A DNA stretch of 58,286 nucleotides from assembly GCA_903835685.1 (NCBI GenBank), contig CAILNX010000019.1, forward strand, positions 1 to 58,286, given 5' to 3'. The stretch is from an uncultured delta proteobacterium (lineage in GTDB: Bacteria; Desulfobacterota; Desulfovibrionia; Desulfovibrionales; Desulfovibrionaceae). Within the stretch, counting starts at the first letter, position 1; each line of letters begins with the position of its first letter. Shown one piece after another: positions 16,314-24,508 of the stretch. Made by a program: the position numbers and the translations under genes. Under the pieces are notes generated by a model. That model searched no databases and was not told where the DNA came from. It was given only the letters and a program-made list of their open reading frames with translations.

Positions 16314-17714
16314 ATGCCGGACGTGAAGAGCGAAATGTTTCGGGCCTACGACATCCGGGGGGTGGTGGGCGACGATTTCAGCCCGGATTGGGTGGAGACC
16401 CTGGGCCTGGCCCTGGGCGCGCATTTCAAGGATTACGGCATCTCCCGGGCCGTGGTCGGACGGGACTGCCGGGCCAGTTCCCCCCTGTTTTTGGAGCGCC
16501 TGACCCTGGGGCTGACCGCCGCTGGCGTGGACCTCATCTCCCTGGACCTGGTGCCCACCCCGGCCCTGTATTTCGCGGTCAAGAAGCTGGGCTTGAAAGC
16601 CGGGGTCATGATCACGGCCAGCCACAATCCGCCCCAGTACAATGGGTTCAAGATCTGGCGCGGGCTTTCCACCATCCATTCCACGGAGATCGAAGCCCTG
16701 CGCCTGCGCCTGGCCGAGGGCCACTTTTTCGCCCAGCCCGCCTCGGCCCGGGGCATGGTCAGCCTGCACGACATCACCCCCTCCTATCTGGACGACCTGT
16801 CCCGGGACATCCGCCTGGCCCGGCCGCTCAAAATAGTGCTGGACGGGGGCAATGGCTCGGGCGGCCCCTTGGCCGTGGACCTGCTGCGCCGCATCGGGGC
16901 CGAGGTCGTGCCCCTGTACTGCGAGCCGGACGGGACCTTTCCCAACCACCATCCGGACCCCACCGTGGCCGGGAACATGCTGGACCTGGCCGACAAGGTC
17001 CGGGAGACCGGCGCGGACTTCGGCGTGGGCCTGGACGGGGACGCCGACCGCATCGGGGCCGTGGACGAGACCGGCCGCCTGCTCATGGGCGACGAGCTGC
17101 TCATCCTCTACGCCCGCCAGATACTTACCGCAAAACCCGGGGCCACCATCCTGGGCGACGTGAAATGCTCCCACCTGCTCTTCAAGGACGTGGCCGCCCG
17201 AGGCGGCACGGCGCTCATGCGCCCCACGGGCCATTCCCTGATGAAGGCCAGCATGCTGGAAACCGGCGCGGCCCTGGGCGGGGAGCTCTCCGGCCACATG
17301 TTCTTCGCCGACCGCTATTTCGGATACGACGACGCGCTCTACGCCGCCTGCCGCCTGGCCGAGATCGTGGCCAGCGGGGACAAACCCCTGTCCGCCCTGC
17401 TCACGGACCTGCCCGCCCTGGCCTCCACCCCGGAACTGCACCTGCCCTGCCCGGATTCGGCCAAGTTCCGGGTCGCGGCCCGGGCCGTGGCCGCCTTCAA
17501 GGAGCAGGCCCAGGGCCTCTACGAGGTGGTGGACATGGATGGCGCGCGCCTGAATTTCCCCGACGGCTGGGCCTTGGTCCGGCCCTCCAACACCCAGCCC
17601 GTGCTGGTCCTGCGCTTCCAGGCCGAGACCCGGGAGCGCCTGGCCGAGATCCAGGCCTATGTGGAGTCAACCCTGGCCCGGCTGATCCGCCGGGACGAGG
17701 ACGGGCGGGCGTAA
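16314..17714 (+). CDS. phosphomannomutase/phosphoglucomutase (alpha-D-phosphohexomutase)
   Basis: A 466-aa cytosolic enzyme of the AlgC type, interconverting hexose-1- and hexose-6-phosphates for polysaccharide and LPS precursors. The start region has FRAYDIRGVVG. The phosphoserine loop is TASHNPPQYNG with S103, the metal-binding loop is GLDGDADRIG, the sugar-binding loop is GGELSGHMFF, and the C-terminal phosphate-binding segment is RPSNTQPVLVLR. The ATG at 16314 has GAGGAG upstream. It heads a plus-strand run with the small membrane protein gene (5-bp gap) and rnhA. Confidence 0.94.
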   Translation: MPDVKSEMFRAYDIRGVVGDDFSPDWVETLGLALGAHFKDYGISRAVVGRDCRASSPLFLERLTLGLTAAGVDLISLDLVPTPALYFAVKKLGLKAGVMITASHNPPQYNGFKIWRGLSTIHSTEIEALRLRLAEGHFFAQPASARGMVSLHDITPSYLDDLSRDIRLARPLKIVLDGGNGSGGPLAVDLLRRIGAEVVPLYCEPDGTFPNHHPDPTVAGNMLDLADKVRETGADFGVGLDGDADRIGAVDETGRLLMGDELLILYARQILTAKPGATILGDVKCSHLLFKDVAARGGTALMRPTGHSLMKASMLETGAALGGELSGHMFFADRYFGYDDALYAACRLAEIVASGDKPLSALLTDLPALASTPELHLPCPDSAKFRVAARAVAAFKEQAQGLYEVVDMDGARLNFPDGWALVRPSNTQPVLVLRFQAETRERLAEIQAYVESTLARLIRRDEDGRA

Positions 17715-17719
17715 GGCCC

Positions 17720-18280
17720 ATGCGCGCGGACAAGGACCCCTTTGACCTGGACGCCCTGCCCCGGCCTCCCCGCGACCGGGGGGAAGGGGCCATGGCCCGG
17801 CTCACCCGCACGTTCCTCTTCGCCCTGGTCTGCCTGGGCGTGGTCTGGGGATTCTGGAAGAACAACGAGCGCATCGTCAAGGACTTGAACGCCAAGAGCG
17901 CGGTCCAGGACCAGACCGGGACGCTCTCGGAAGAGGACCGCACCTTCCTGCTCACCTTCGCGGACAGCCTGCGCACCCGGCACGGCCTGAAATTCAGGCT
18001 CATCGTGGCGCCTGGCCCGGTGCCCCTGCTCGAGCCCGACCCCCATCTGCTCTTCGTTGGCCTGTCCACTGGTTCCGGCAAGGCTCAGGTCCTCTTTCCG
18101 CCGCTCCTGGCCCGAGCCCTGGCCCCGGGCTTGGCCGCCGACCTATCCGGCCGCCTGACCCTGGCCCTTCAGCACGGGGACTGGCCCCAGGAGTTGAAAG
18201 AATCCCTCATCCTGGTGTGGGAGGGTCTGTCCGACACCCAGAATCCGTCCACCCCCAACCAAACGAGCCCCAAACCATGA
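17720..18280 (+). CDS. membrane-anchored protein, possibly TPM-like
   Basis: A 186-aa protein: an acidic N-terminal tail (about 1-27), one membrane helix (about 30-48), then an extracytoplasmic domain. The segment [21 protein letters not shown] followed by a strand-rich stretch recalls the start of TPM-type domains, but the match is weak and the usual acidic metal-site residues are not obvious. It starts 5 bp after the phosphohexomutase and its stop overlaps the rnhA start by 4 bp (ATGA), so all three are probably co-transcribed. Function unknown. Confidence 0.75.
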   Translation: MRADKDPFDLDALPRPPRDRGEGAMARLTRTFLFALVCLGVVWGFWKNNERIVKDLNAKSAVQDQTGTLSEEDRTFLLTFADSLRTRHGLKFRLIVAPGPVPLLEPDPHLLFVGLSTGSGKAQVLFPPLLARALAPGLAADLSGRLTLALQHGDWPQELKESLILVWEGLSDTQNPSTPNQTSPKP

Positions 18281-18789
18281 CCCATGCGACCGATACAGCC
18301 ACCGATCCCGCTGCCTGCGACGACACCGTGACCATCTCCACGGACGGCTCCTGCCTGGGCAACCCTGGCCCCGGGGGCTGGGCCGCCGTGCTCTCGGCCC
18401 GGGGCAAGACCCGGGAGCTGTCCGGGGGATACCGGCGCACCACCAACAACCGCATGGAGCTCCTGGCCGCCATCGAGGCCCTGGCCACCCTGACCCGGCC
18501 CTGCACCGTGATCCTGCGCACGGACTCCAAATACGTGAAAGAGGCCATCACCCAGCGCTGGCTGGCCAACTGGCAGCGCAACGGCTGGATGACCTCGGCC
18601 AAGAAGCCGGTCAAGAACAAGGACCTCTGGCTGCGCCTGGCCGAACAGCTCAAGGGCCACAAGGTGGACTTCCGCTGGGTCATGGGACATGCCGGTGACC
18701 CGGACAACGAACGCTGCGACGTCCTGGCCAAAACCGCCGCCACCAAATCCGGCCTGGCCGTTGACGTCGGCTACGAAGCCGGAAACTAG
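18277..18789 (+). CDS. rnhA: ribonuclease HI
   Basis: Cleaves the RNA strand of RNA-DNA hybrids. The 170-aa product has the four catalytic carboxylates at D23 ([14 protein letters not shown]), E61 (NNRMELLA), D83 (RTDSKYV) and D148 (NERCDVLA), plus H138 in the flexible loop (VMGHAG). The basic-protrusion/handle region ([19 protein letters not shown]) is present, as in E. coli RNase HI. The N-terminus is about 16 residues longer than usual. The ATG at 18277 overlaps the preceding stop. Confidence 0.95.
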   Translation: MTHATDTATDPAACDDTVTISTDGSCLGNPGPGGWAAVLSARGKTRELSGGYRRTTNNRMELLAAIEALATLTRPCTVILRTDSKYVKEAITQRWLANWQRNGWMTSAKKPVKNKDLWLRLAEQLKGHKVDFRWVMGHAGDPDNERCDVLAKTAATKSGLAVDVGYEAGN

Positions 18790-18800
18790 CCCAGGCCCGC

Positions 18801-19157
18801 CTAGAAGCTGAAGACCTTGGCCTCCACGGCCAGGTCGATCAGGGTGGCGCTGGTGTCGATGACAAAGCCTTGGGGCAGGTCGTCGGCGCTGATCAGGCGG
18901 GTTTCCGCGCAGGGTTTGCAGACGTGGAAGGTGGCGCCCTTGTCCTGGAGAAAGCGGACGTAGGGCATGAGTTCGTCGCCGGTGGGGGCCTTCATGCGTT
19001 CGGCCAGGGCCAGGTTGGACAGGTACACGCCCTCGTCCACCAGGAACACCGAGACTTTGTGGCCCTTGTCGGCCGCGACCTTGGCCAGGTGCAGGCAGCG
19101 GGTGGCGCGGGTCACGTCTTCGGGGCCTCGGGACAGGACGAAGAGGAAACTGGCCAT
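18801..19157 (-). CDS. DsrE-family protein
   Basis: A 118-aa cytosolic protein of the DsrE/DsrF-like alpha/beta family: MASFLFVLSRGPEDVTRATRC strand-loop-helix, then VSVFLVDEGVYLS. A cysteine pair C80/C83 in HVCKPCAETR lies where sulfur-relay members carry their active cysteine. Such proteins can carry persulfide sulfur, but many are simply peroxiredoxin-fold proteins of unknown role. AAGGAG lies upstream of the ATG. The gene converges on rnhA (11-bp gap) and lies 21 bp after the DUF2156-like gene in the same direction. Confidence 0.8.
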   Translation of the reverse strand: MASFLFVLSRGPEDVTRATRCLHLAKVAADKGHKVSVFLVDEGVYLSNLALAERMKAPTGDELMPYVRFLQDKGATFHVCKPCAETRLISADDLPQGFVIDTSATLIDLAVEAKVFSF

Positions 19158-19178
19158 GGGTGCTCCTTTGGACGGGGT

Positions 19179-20177
19179 TTACACCAGACCGAAGGCCAGG
19201 GAGGCCGCGATCATGGTGCTGATATTGTTCCGGCGGCTGGCAGCATATACCTTGAATCGGGTTCCGTCGAACTTGCGCTTGTGGGATTCGTTGCCGCCAA
19301 AGGGATAGAGGAAGGTGCAGCGCTTGAAGACGGACAGGATCGAGGTCATAAAGCGGTTGGCGGCCAGGTCGTCCTCAATGTCGCTCATGGGGGACATGCC
19401 CAGGGCCAGTTTTTCCAGGCCCTCGGCTTCAAAGCGCTCCAGGGCCGTGAGCACGATGAGGGGGGAGGTGCCGCCTGGCGCGTCATGGAGCAGGCGGTCC
19501 ATGTTGTGGTAATAGCCGATGATTTTGGCGTTGCGGTACATGGGGTCGAACACGGCCAGGCCTTTCAGGCGGCCCGCATGCCGGGCCCAGAAGCAGCGCA
19601 CCCCTGGCTCGTCCGCGTAGACCAGGGGCCGGGAGAGGTAGCGCAGTTCCTCGCCGCCCTTGCGTTTCAGCCAATCCTGGCACAGGGAGCGGACCTCGGA
19701 GTGGTCCATGGCGGACATGGGGGCCTCGAAGACCTCCACGCCCTCGCGCAGGGCCTTGTTGCGCCATTGCCGCAGCTTGCCCCGCCGGTTCCCGGACAGG
19801 GAGAAGGGCAGGGGCAGGTCGGTCTCCACCCCGATCTGGTTCACCTCCATGCCGAAATCCGCCAGAATCTCGCCCACGGGCCGCTCCACCTGCACGAAGA
19901 TGGGCTCCGTTTCCCGTTCCAGAAAGGCGGCCAGCAGGCGCCGCTGGTCGGCTGGCGCGGCCACGGGGTTGGAGATGACGATCTTGCGCGGATTGCGGGC
20001 CAGGATGGGGTGGCGGGCCTGGAAATAGGACAAGTAGCCCAGGTCTTCGCAGAAGAAGAAGTCCATGCCCTCCTGAAGGGTGGAATGGGCCAGGCAGTGG
20101 GACCCGTGGGCCTGAAGATAGGGCAGGAGCCGAGTACGGCTGTCCGGATCGCGACCGTCCAGATAGCTTGAGCGCAT
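19179..20177 (-). CDS. DUF2156/phosphatidylglycerol lysyltransferase-like acyltransferase
   Basis: A 332-aa protein resembling the soluble GNAT-fold C-terminal domain of MprF (DUF2156). Useful segments are GNRRGKLRQWRNKALREG (N-terminal GNAT half), RPLVYADEPGVRCFWARHAG, and the hallmark-like IIGYYHNMDRLLHDAPGGTSPLIV followed by EGLEKLALGMSPM. No membrane helices are seen. MprF domains transfer aminoacyl groups from tRNA to lipids; standalone copies are of unknown substrate. The ATG at 20177 lacks a good ribosome-binding site; a GGAGG-rich stretch lies about 30 nt further up, so the start is uncertain. It is divergent from ogt across 168 bp. Confidence 0.72.
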   Translation of the reverse strand: MRSSYLDGRDPDSRTRLLPYLQAHGSHCLAHSTLQEGMDFFFCEDLGYLSYFQARHPILARNPRKIVISNPVAAPADQRRLLAAFLERETEPIFVQVERPVGEILADFGMEVNQIGVETDLPLPFSLSGNRRGKLRQWRNKALREGVEVFEAPMSAMDHSEVRSLCQDWLKRKGGEELRYLSRPLVYADEPGVRCFWARHAGRLKGLAVFDPMYRNAKIIGYYHNMDRLLHDAPGGTSPLIVLTALERFEAEGLEKLALGMSPMSDIEDDLAANRFMTSILSVFKRCTFLYPFGGNESHKRKFDGTRFKVYAASRRNNISTMIAASLAFGLV

Positions 20178-20345
20178 GGTGCGTGGGGTGCGGCCCGGGC
20201 CAGGGCCTCCCTCTCCTCCTTTGGCGCGAATGAGAGTATGGCGAAAACGGGCCGCCCCGGTATTGTGGCTGCCCGGTGACGGAAGTATCCCAGGCCCGGG
20301 CCGAGTTCAAGGGGATAACGCACTCTTTGGGCAGGAGAAATAATA

Positions 20346-20894
20346 ATGGAAAAGCTGGAATTCGTGACTGCCGAGCCCTTGGGCCTGACCTTAAACTGGC
20401 GGGACGGCCGCATCTGGGAATGGCGCATCGTCTGGGCCGGAGCCAAGAGGGCCGTGGGCTGTGCACCTGGGCGCGACGCGGGGGCAAGCGGCGAGGCGCA
20501 AGCCGAAGCGGCCGGGAGGGATGCGGCCGACCCAAGCCCCGCAGCCAAGAGTCTGGCCCAGGCCCTGGCCCGGTACGCCGCTGGCCAGGAACCCCATTGG
20601 CCGGACCTGCCCCTGGCCTGGGAGCGGCTCACGCCCTTTGCCCGGGAGGTGCTCGTGGCCATGCGCGAGCACACCGGGCCGGGCCGGACCCTGACCTACG
20701 GCCAGCTCGCGGCCCTCTGCGGCCGCCCCCGCGCGGCCCGGGCCGTGGGCCGGATCATGGCCAGAAACCCCTGGCCCCTGGTCTATCCCTGCCACCGGGT
20801 GGTAGGGGCAGGTGGAAAGATGGTTGGGTTCTCGGCGGAGGGGGGGATTGGGCTGAAGAGGTGGTTGCTGGGGTTGGAGGCCGGGAGAGAGTGA
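20346..20894 (+). CDS. ogt: methylated-DNA-[protein]-cysteine S-methyltransferase
   Basis: Suicidal DNA repair enzyme that moves O6-methyl groups from guanine to its own cysteine. The 182-aa product has the C-terminal DNA-binding domain with TYGQLAALCGRPRAARAVG and the active-site motif PCHRV (C149), followed by GFSAEGGIGLKRWLL. The N-terminal domain is short and contains an Ala/Gly-rich, poorly conserved stretch (about 35-75). AGGAG precedes the ATG. A GC-rich hairpin follows at 20897-20919. Confidence 0.92.
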   Translation: MEKLEFVTAEPLGLTLNWRDGRIWEWRIVWAGAKRAVGCAPGRDAGASGEAQAEAAGRDAADPSPAAKSLAQALARYAAGQEPHWPDLPLAWERLTPFAREVLVAMREHTGPGRTLTYGQLAALCGRPRAARAVGRIMARNPWPLVYPCHRVVGAGGKMVGFSAEGGIGLKRWLLGLEAGRE

Positions 20895-20896
20895 GA

Positions 20897-20925
20897 GGGG
20901 CCGGAAAGAATCCGGCCCCCTTGCA
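20897..20925 (+). terminator. probable terminator hairpin after ogt
   Basis: GGGGCCGG (20897-20904) and CCGGCCCC (20912-20919) form an 8-bp stem with a 7-nt loop. Only a weak CTTGC follows, so termination strength is doubtful. Confidence 0.5.
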
Positions 20926-21038
20926 ACCCCACGACTTTGTTGATGCCTACCTGGGTGAACGCAAGCCGCAACGGCATTAGTGAAGACAAATTCGCCGGAC
21001 GGACGCTCCGCCCTCGCCCTGAAAACAGGCCGTTCCAA

Positions 21039-21590
21039 TTAGCAACTACAGATTATCCTCGATATGTTGATCCCAGTCCCGTCTTCAAGCCGGAAACGCG
21101 CCCAGGCGCTCCATCGACGATGTTCTGACTGTCGTTCGGTGTCAAAGCTGATCGCATCGGAACGTTGAATCTTCCAGAACCAGCCTCCACGATCTTCCCA
21201 TGGAATGGAACAGTTGTCTCTCACTCCCACTTCCAGCAAACTCCAGATTATGGGGTCTCCATTGTCGTAGTTGTAAGTCCAAAAACGCCCAAAATAAACA
21301 CAAGTGTTGTCATATTTTGGCCAACCACTATTGTAGTTCCTGCATTCACCTTCGACCATCACCTTGACTCTTCTTCCGTCCGGAATCACGTACACCCCAA
21401 GATCTACTGCCGTGGCCTGAATAATGACCACACCTTGGGCATCAACCGACTCTATCTTAAAATCTTCCAGATTCATAGTGTGGGTTGAGTCGAGTCTTTC
21501 TTTGTCACCCCGCTTTATAGCCAGTATTTCCTTTTCAAGGCGATCTACTCGTGCGATTAATTCATCAGAGTTAAAAACTTTGATACCCAT
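21039..21590 (-). CDS. orphan protein of low-GC composition
   Basis: A 183-aa protein not recognised as any family. Residues 1-35 form a short coiled coil (FNSDELIARVDRLEKEILAI). The rest is a beta-rich, aromatic domain with many Trp/Tyr (GRFWTYNYDNGDP, WEDRGGWFWKIQRS) and a C-terminal CSC. Codon use is far more AT-rich than its neighbours, pointing to horizontal acquisition. The ribosome-binding site AAGGAGG is excellent, and a near-consensus promoter lies about 210 bp upstream (21799-21826). An N-terminal coiled coil with a C-terminal beta domain would suit a trimeric or carbohydrate/phage-associated protein, but this is speculation. Confidence 0.75.
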   Translation of the reverse strand: MGIKVFNSDELIARVDRLEKEILAIKRGDKERLDSTHTMNLEDFKIESVDAQGVVIIQATAVDLGVYVIPDGRRVKVMVEGECRNYNSGWPKYDNTCVYFGRFWTYNYDNGDPIIWSLLEVGVRDNCSIPWEDRGGWFWKIQRSDAISFDTERQSEHRRWSAWARFRLEDGTGINISRIICSC

Positions 21591-21619
21591 GTTGTACCTC
21601 CTTTATATTGTTAATAATG

Positions 21620-21641
21620 TTCACATAATTCAATGTGTGAA
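21620..21641. promoter_or_regulatory. inverted repeat TTCACA-N10-TGTGAA in the leader of the orphan gene
   Basis: TTCACA (21620-21625) and TGTGAA (21636-21641) are perfect inverses separated by 10 nt, 30 bp upstream of the start codon. This could be an operator or an RNA hairpin in the leader. Confidence 0.45.
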
Positions 21642-21798
21642 TCATCCCATGCGTATTGGAGCGTGATGAGGGCTTCATCATCGGCCGAAGTTCAGTCTGA
21701 ATAGACGTACATAATGTAAATCATAATAATTTTATTTTATGAAATTTTATATCCGGGAAAAACTTAAAATATGCCTCAATTCATTAGGAATTATCTTA

Positions 21799-21826
21799 AT
21801 CATAACGTATACCGAAATGTTGTCAA
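21799..21826 (-). promoter_or_regulatory. strong sigma-70 promoter for the orphan low-GC gene
   Basis: Minus strand: a perfect TTGACA (21826-21821), a 16-bp spacer, and TATGAT (21804-21799). The predicted transcript has an AT-rich leader of about 200 nt before the ATG at 21590. Confidence 0.7.
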
Positions 21827-22004
21827 TGAGTATTTTTTAAAATCAGATATGGCTATCCGTTTCGGAGCGTGGCCTGGTCCAGGAAGTCCCTCCCGCTTAT
21901 CCGCGTCCCCCGGGGCCTTCCCATGATCTCCCCCCCTCTTTACACCCGCCCCAACTTCCCGCACATTGCCCCCCGGCGGTTCCGCCGCCTTCAAGGAGCG
22001 CCCC

Positions 22005-23234
22005 ATGTCCATTCCCGGCCGACCCCCGGCCATATTCCGCCTGTACCTTTCGGGCCAGACCGCCTCTTTCGTGGCCTACCAGATGCTCTCCGTGGCCGTG
22101 GGCTGGCACATCTACGACCTGACCAAGAGCCCGCTGGTCCTGGGGTTCGTGGGCCTGGCCCAGTTCCTGCCCCAGCTCCTGCTCACCCTGGTGGTCGGGC
22201 ACGTGGCCGACCGCTACGACCGGCGCGGGATCATCCGGGTCTGCCAGGCCGTGGAGGCGCTCACGGCCGCAGCCCTGGCCCTGGGCAGCCTGACCGGACA
22301 CCTGGGGCCATACGGCATCCTGGCCTGCTCGGTGGTCATCGGCGCGGCCCGGGCCTTTGAGTACCCGAGCCTTTTGGCCTTTCTCCCCGCCCTGGTGGGC
22401 GACGAGGCCCTGCCCCGCTGCCTGGCCCTGAGCGCGGCCGGACGCCAGACCGGGATCATCCTGGGACCGGCCCTGGGCGGGGTGCTCTGCCTGGTTGCGC
22501 CCGAGGCGGCCTACGGCGCGGCGGCCGCGTTCTCCCTCACCGCCCTGGTCCTGTTCTCGCTCCTGCGCCCGGCCCTGGCCCCGGTGCGGCGGGACCCGGC
22601 CTCCCTGCGCTTCCTGTTCGAGGGCATTTCCTTTGTGCGCTCCCGGCCGGACATCCTGGGGGCCATCTCCCTGGACCTCTTCTCCGTGCTTTTGGGCGGG
22701 GCCACGGCCCTTTTGCCCCTGTACGCCCAGGACATCTTAAGCGTGGGACCCGTGGGCCTGGGAGCCTTGCGCTCCGCCCCGGCGGCCGGGGCCATCGCCA
22801 TGTCCCTGGTCCTGGCCCGCTGGCCCCTGACCCGGGGGGTGGGACGGCGCATGTTCTGGTCCGTGGCCGTGTTCGGCGCGGCCACCGTGGTCTTCGGCCT
22901 GTCCCGGTCCTTTGCCCTGTCCCTGGCCGCCCTAGCGGTCTTGGGGGCCGCGGACAACGTGAGCGTGGTGGTGCGCTCCTCCCTGGTGCAGTTGGACACG
23001 CCCGAGGCCATGCGCGGCCGGGTCAGCGCCATCAACGCCGTGTTCATCGGCACGTCCAATCAGCTCGGGGAGTTCGAGTCCGGGGTCACGGCCGCCTGGT
23101 TCGGCGCGGTCCCGGCCGTGGTCCTGGGCGGGGTGCTGACCATGGTGGTGGTGCTGCTGTGGACGCGGCTGTTCCCTGGGCTATTGGCCCGGGAGACCTT
23201 GCGGGAAAATGGGAACGGGGTTCAGCGCAAATAG
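22005..23234 (+). CDS. MFS exporter (EntS/DHA3-like)
   Basis: A 409-aa membrane protein with about 12 helices in MFS pattern. The N-terminal FRLYLSGQTASFVAYQMLSVA and the loop GHVADRYDRRGIIRVCQ (the RxxxRR cytoplasmic signature between helices 2 and 3) place it with DHA3-type drug or siderophore exporters such as EntS. The ATG at 22005 follows AAGGAG. Its end overlaps the convergent EAL-HDOD gene by 13 bp. No substrate can be read from the sequence. Confidence 0.88.
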   Translation: MSIPGRPPAIFRLYLSGQTASFVAYQMLSVAVGWHIYDLTKSPLVLGFVGLAQFLPQLLLTLVVGHVADRYDRRGIIRVCQAVEALTAAALALGSLTGHLGPYGILACSVVIGAARAFEYPSLLAFLPALVGDEALPRCLALSAAGRQTGIILGPALGGVLCLVAPEAAYGAAAAFSLTALVLFSLLRPALAPVRRDPASLRFLFEGISFVRSRPDILGAISLDLFSVLLGGATALLPLYAQDILSVGPVGLGALRSAPAAGAIAMSLVLARWPLTRGVGRRMFWSVAVFGAATVVFGLSRSFALSLAALAVLGAADNVSVVVRSSLVQLDTPEAMRGRVSAINAVFIGTSNQLGEFESGVTAAWFGAVPAVVLGGVLTMVVVLLWTRLFPGLLARETLRENGNGVQRK

Positions 23235-24508
23235 CTGAAGAAGGAGTGGGCCCACTGCATGGATTCGGCGTAGCAGGCGGCCGTGTCCACCGGGTCCAGG
23301 CCCAGAAGCGTGAAGCGCTCGGACAAACCGGCCCAGTCCGCCCGCTCGAAGCAGCAGGCCAGGTCCAGCCAGGGCGAAAGCGTGGTGGGACGCCCGCACA
23401 GGGTGTCCTTGACCTCTCCGTCCAGGGGCAGCTCGGCCACGATGGCGGCCATGGGCATCTCGAAGATGCTCTCCAGCAGGGAGAAGAGCCCGAACAGGAA
23501 CATGCGCTCGGGCGTGGCCCCGGGCTTTCTGGTCAGCCGGGCGGCGGACTCCAGGAAGCGGCCGCGCTGGGCCGAGAGAAAGGCCAGTTCCGAGGGCTTG
23601 TCCCCCTGGGTCATGTCAGCCATGACCACCAGCCTGAGCCAGGTCTTCATCTGGGTCCACCCGGCCAGGAGCAGGGCCTGGCGGATGGACTCCACCTTGT
23701 GGGCCAGGCCGAAGAACGGGGAGTTCAGGAAGGCCAGCAGCCGGAAGCTGATGGACACGTCGTGCCCGATGGCCTCGGCCAGCTTCTTGAAATCCGGCTC
23801 CGGGGCCTCCATGAGCCGCACCAGGCTCAGGCGGCTGGCCTGGGAGGAGGACAGGACCTTGTTGGCAAAGGTCTCGGGTTTCTGGAAGAAAAATCCCTGA
23901 AACAGGGTCACCCCGCATTCCTTGGCCAGGCGCAGGGCCTGGTGATCCTCCACCCGCTTGGCCAGAAACAGCGGCCCCTGGTCCCGGAAGGGGGCCATGG
24001 ACGCGGTGAGCGTCTCCCAGGTCTTGCCCGGCATGTCCAGGACCAGGATGTCGGCCAGGGGCAGCAGGGTCTCGGCCGGGATCAGGCCGCCCAAGCCGTC
24101 CACGGCCAGGAGATGGCCTTCGGCCTTTAAGCTCACCAGCAGGGGGATCAGCCCGGGCTCGGCCAGAAGGGCCTCCTCGACCTTGACCACCGAGAGCCCG
24201 GGCGGAAGGATGCGCGGGACCTGCTCCCGGATGGTCCGGGGGGTGAAATTGACCATGATCCGGGTCTGGCCCTTGCGCTCCCACTGGGGGCTCACGTAGG
24301 AGCCCATGGCCACCTGGAGGCTGGCCTGGAAGGCGTCCTCGATGACCGCGTGTTCGGCGCTCAAGGAATGGCGAAAGAGCAGCTCGTGGCCCCAGATGGC
24401 CCCGCTGGAGTCGAACACCGGCTGGCGGGCGATGAAGGCCTGGGTGTATTCCGGGGTGGACTGGCCCGGGGGGGCGGCCAAGGGATTCGGACCCGTGGAA
24501 TCGGTCAT
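23222..24508 (-). CDS. EAL-like/HDOD signalling protein (YuxH type)
   Basis: A 428-aa protein with the YuxH architecture. The N-terminal EAL-like domain (about 28-225) starts FIARQPVFDSSGAIWGHELLFR and keeps KRVED and FQGFF. The usual DDFG is replaced by VDGLGG, so c-di-GMP hydrolysis is unlikely. A HDOD domain (about 225-425) follows, with ISFRLLAFLNSPFFG. HDOD proteins are scaffolding or output modules in signalling. The ATG at 24508 overlaps the stop of the hemerythrin fusion by 4 bp (ATGA), so the two are coupled. The 3' end overlaps the convergent MFS gene. Confidence 0.87.
   Translation of the reverse strand: MTDSTGPNPLAAPPGQSTPEYTQAFIARQPVFDSSGAIWGHELLFRHSLSAEHAVIEDAFQASLQVAMGSYVSPQWERKGQTRIMVNFTPRTIREQVPRILPPGLSVVKVEEALLAEPGLIPLLVSLKAEGHLLAVDGLGGLIPAETLLPLADILVLDMPGKTWETLTASMAPFRDQGPLFLAKRVEDHQALRLAKECGVTLFQGFFFQKPETFANKVLSSSQASRLSLVRLMEAPEPDFKKLAEAIGHDVSISFRLLAFLNSPFFGLAHKVESIRQALLLAGWTQMKTWLRLVVMADMTQGDKPSELAFLSAQRGRFLESAARLTRKPGATPERMFLFGLFSLLESIFEMPMAAIVAELPLDGEVKDTLCGRPTTLSPWLDLACCFERADWAGLSERFTLLGLDPVDTAACYAESMQWAHSFFSYLR

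Larger units (their letters stand above)
21591..22004. other. AT-rich divergent intergenic region
   Basis: A 414-bp gene-less stretch, strongly AT-rich from about 21600 to 21850 while the flanks are GC-rich. It holds the promoter of the orphan gene (21799-21826), an inverted repeat (21620-21641), a small hairpin TGATGA/TCATCA (21664-21680), and on the plus strand a weaker TTGTCA (21820-21825) with TCAGAT 17 bp later that could serve the MFS gene. No further gene seen. Confidence 0.6.

Noticed and set aside
15404-18280. A single 958-residue protein spanning hflK, the phosphohexomutase and the small membrane protein
   Set aside because: Only its last 186 residues correspond to a real gene (start at 17720); the rest is antisense or out of frame to well-supported genes.
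21620-21641. CRP/FNR site
   Set aside because: The arm order is TTCACA...TGTGAA, the reverse of the CRP arrangement, and FNR half-sites are absent. It is kept only as an unassigned inverted repeat.
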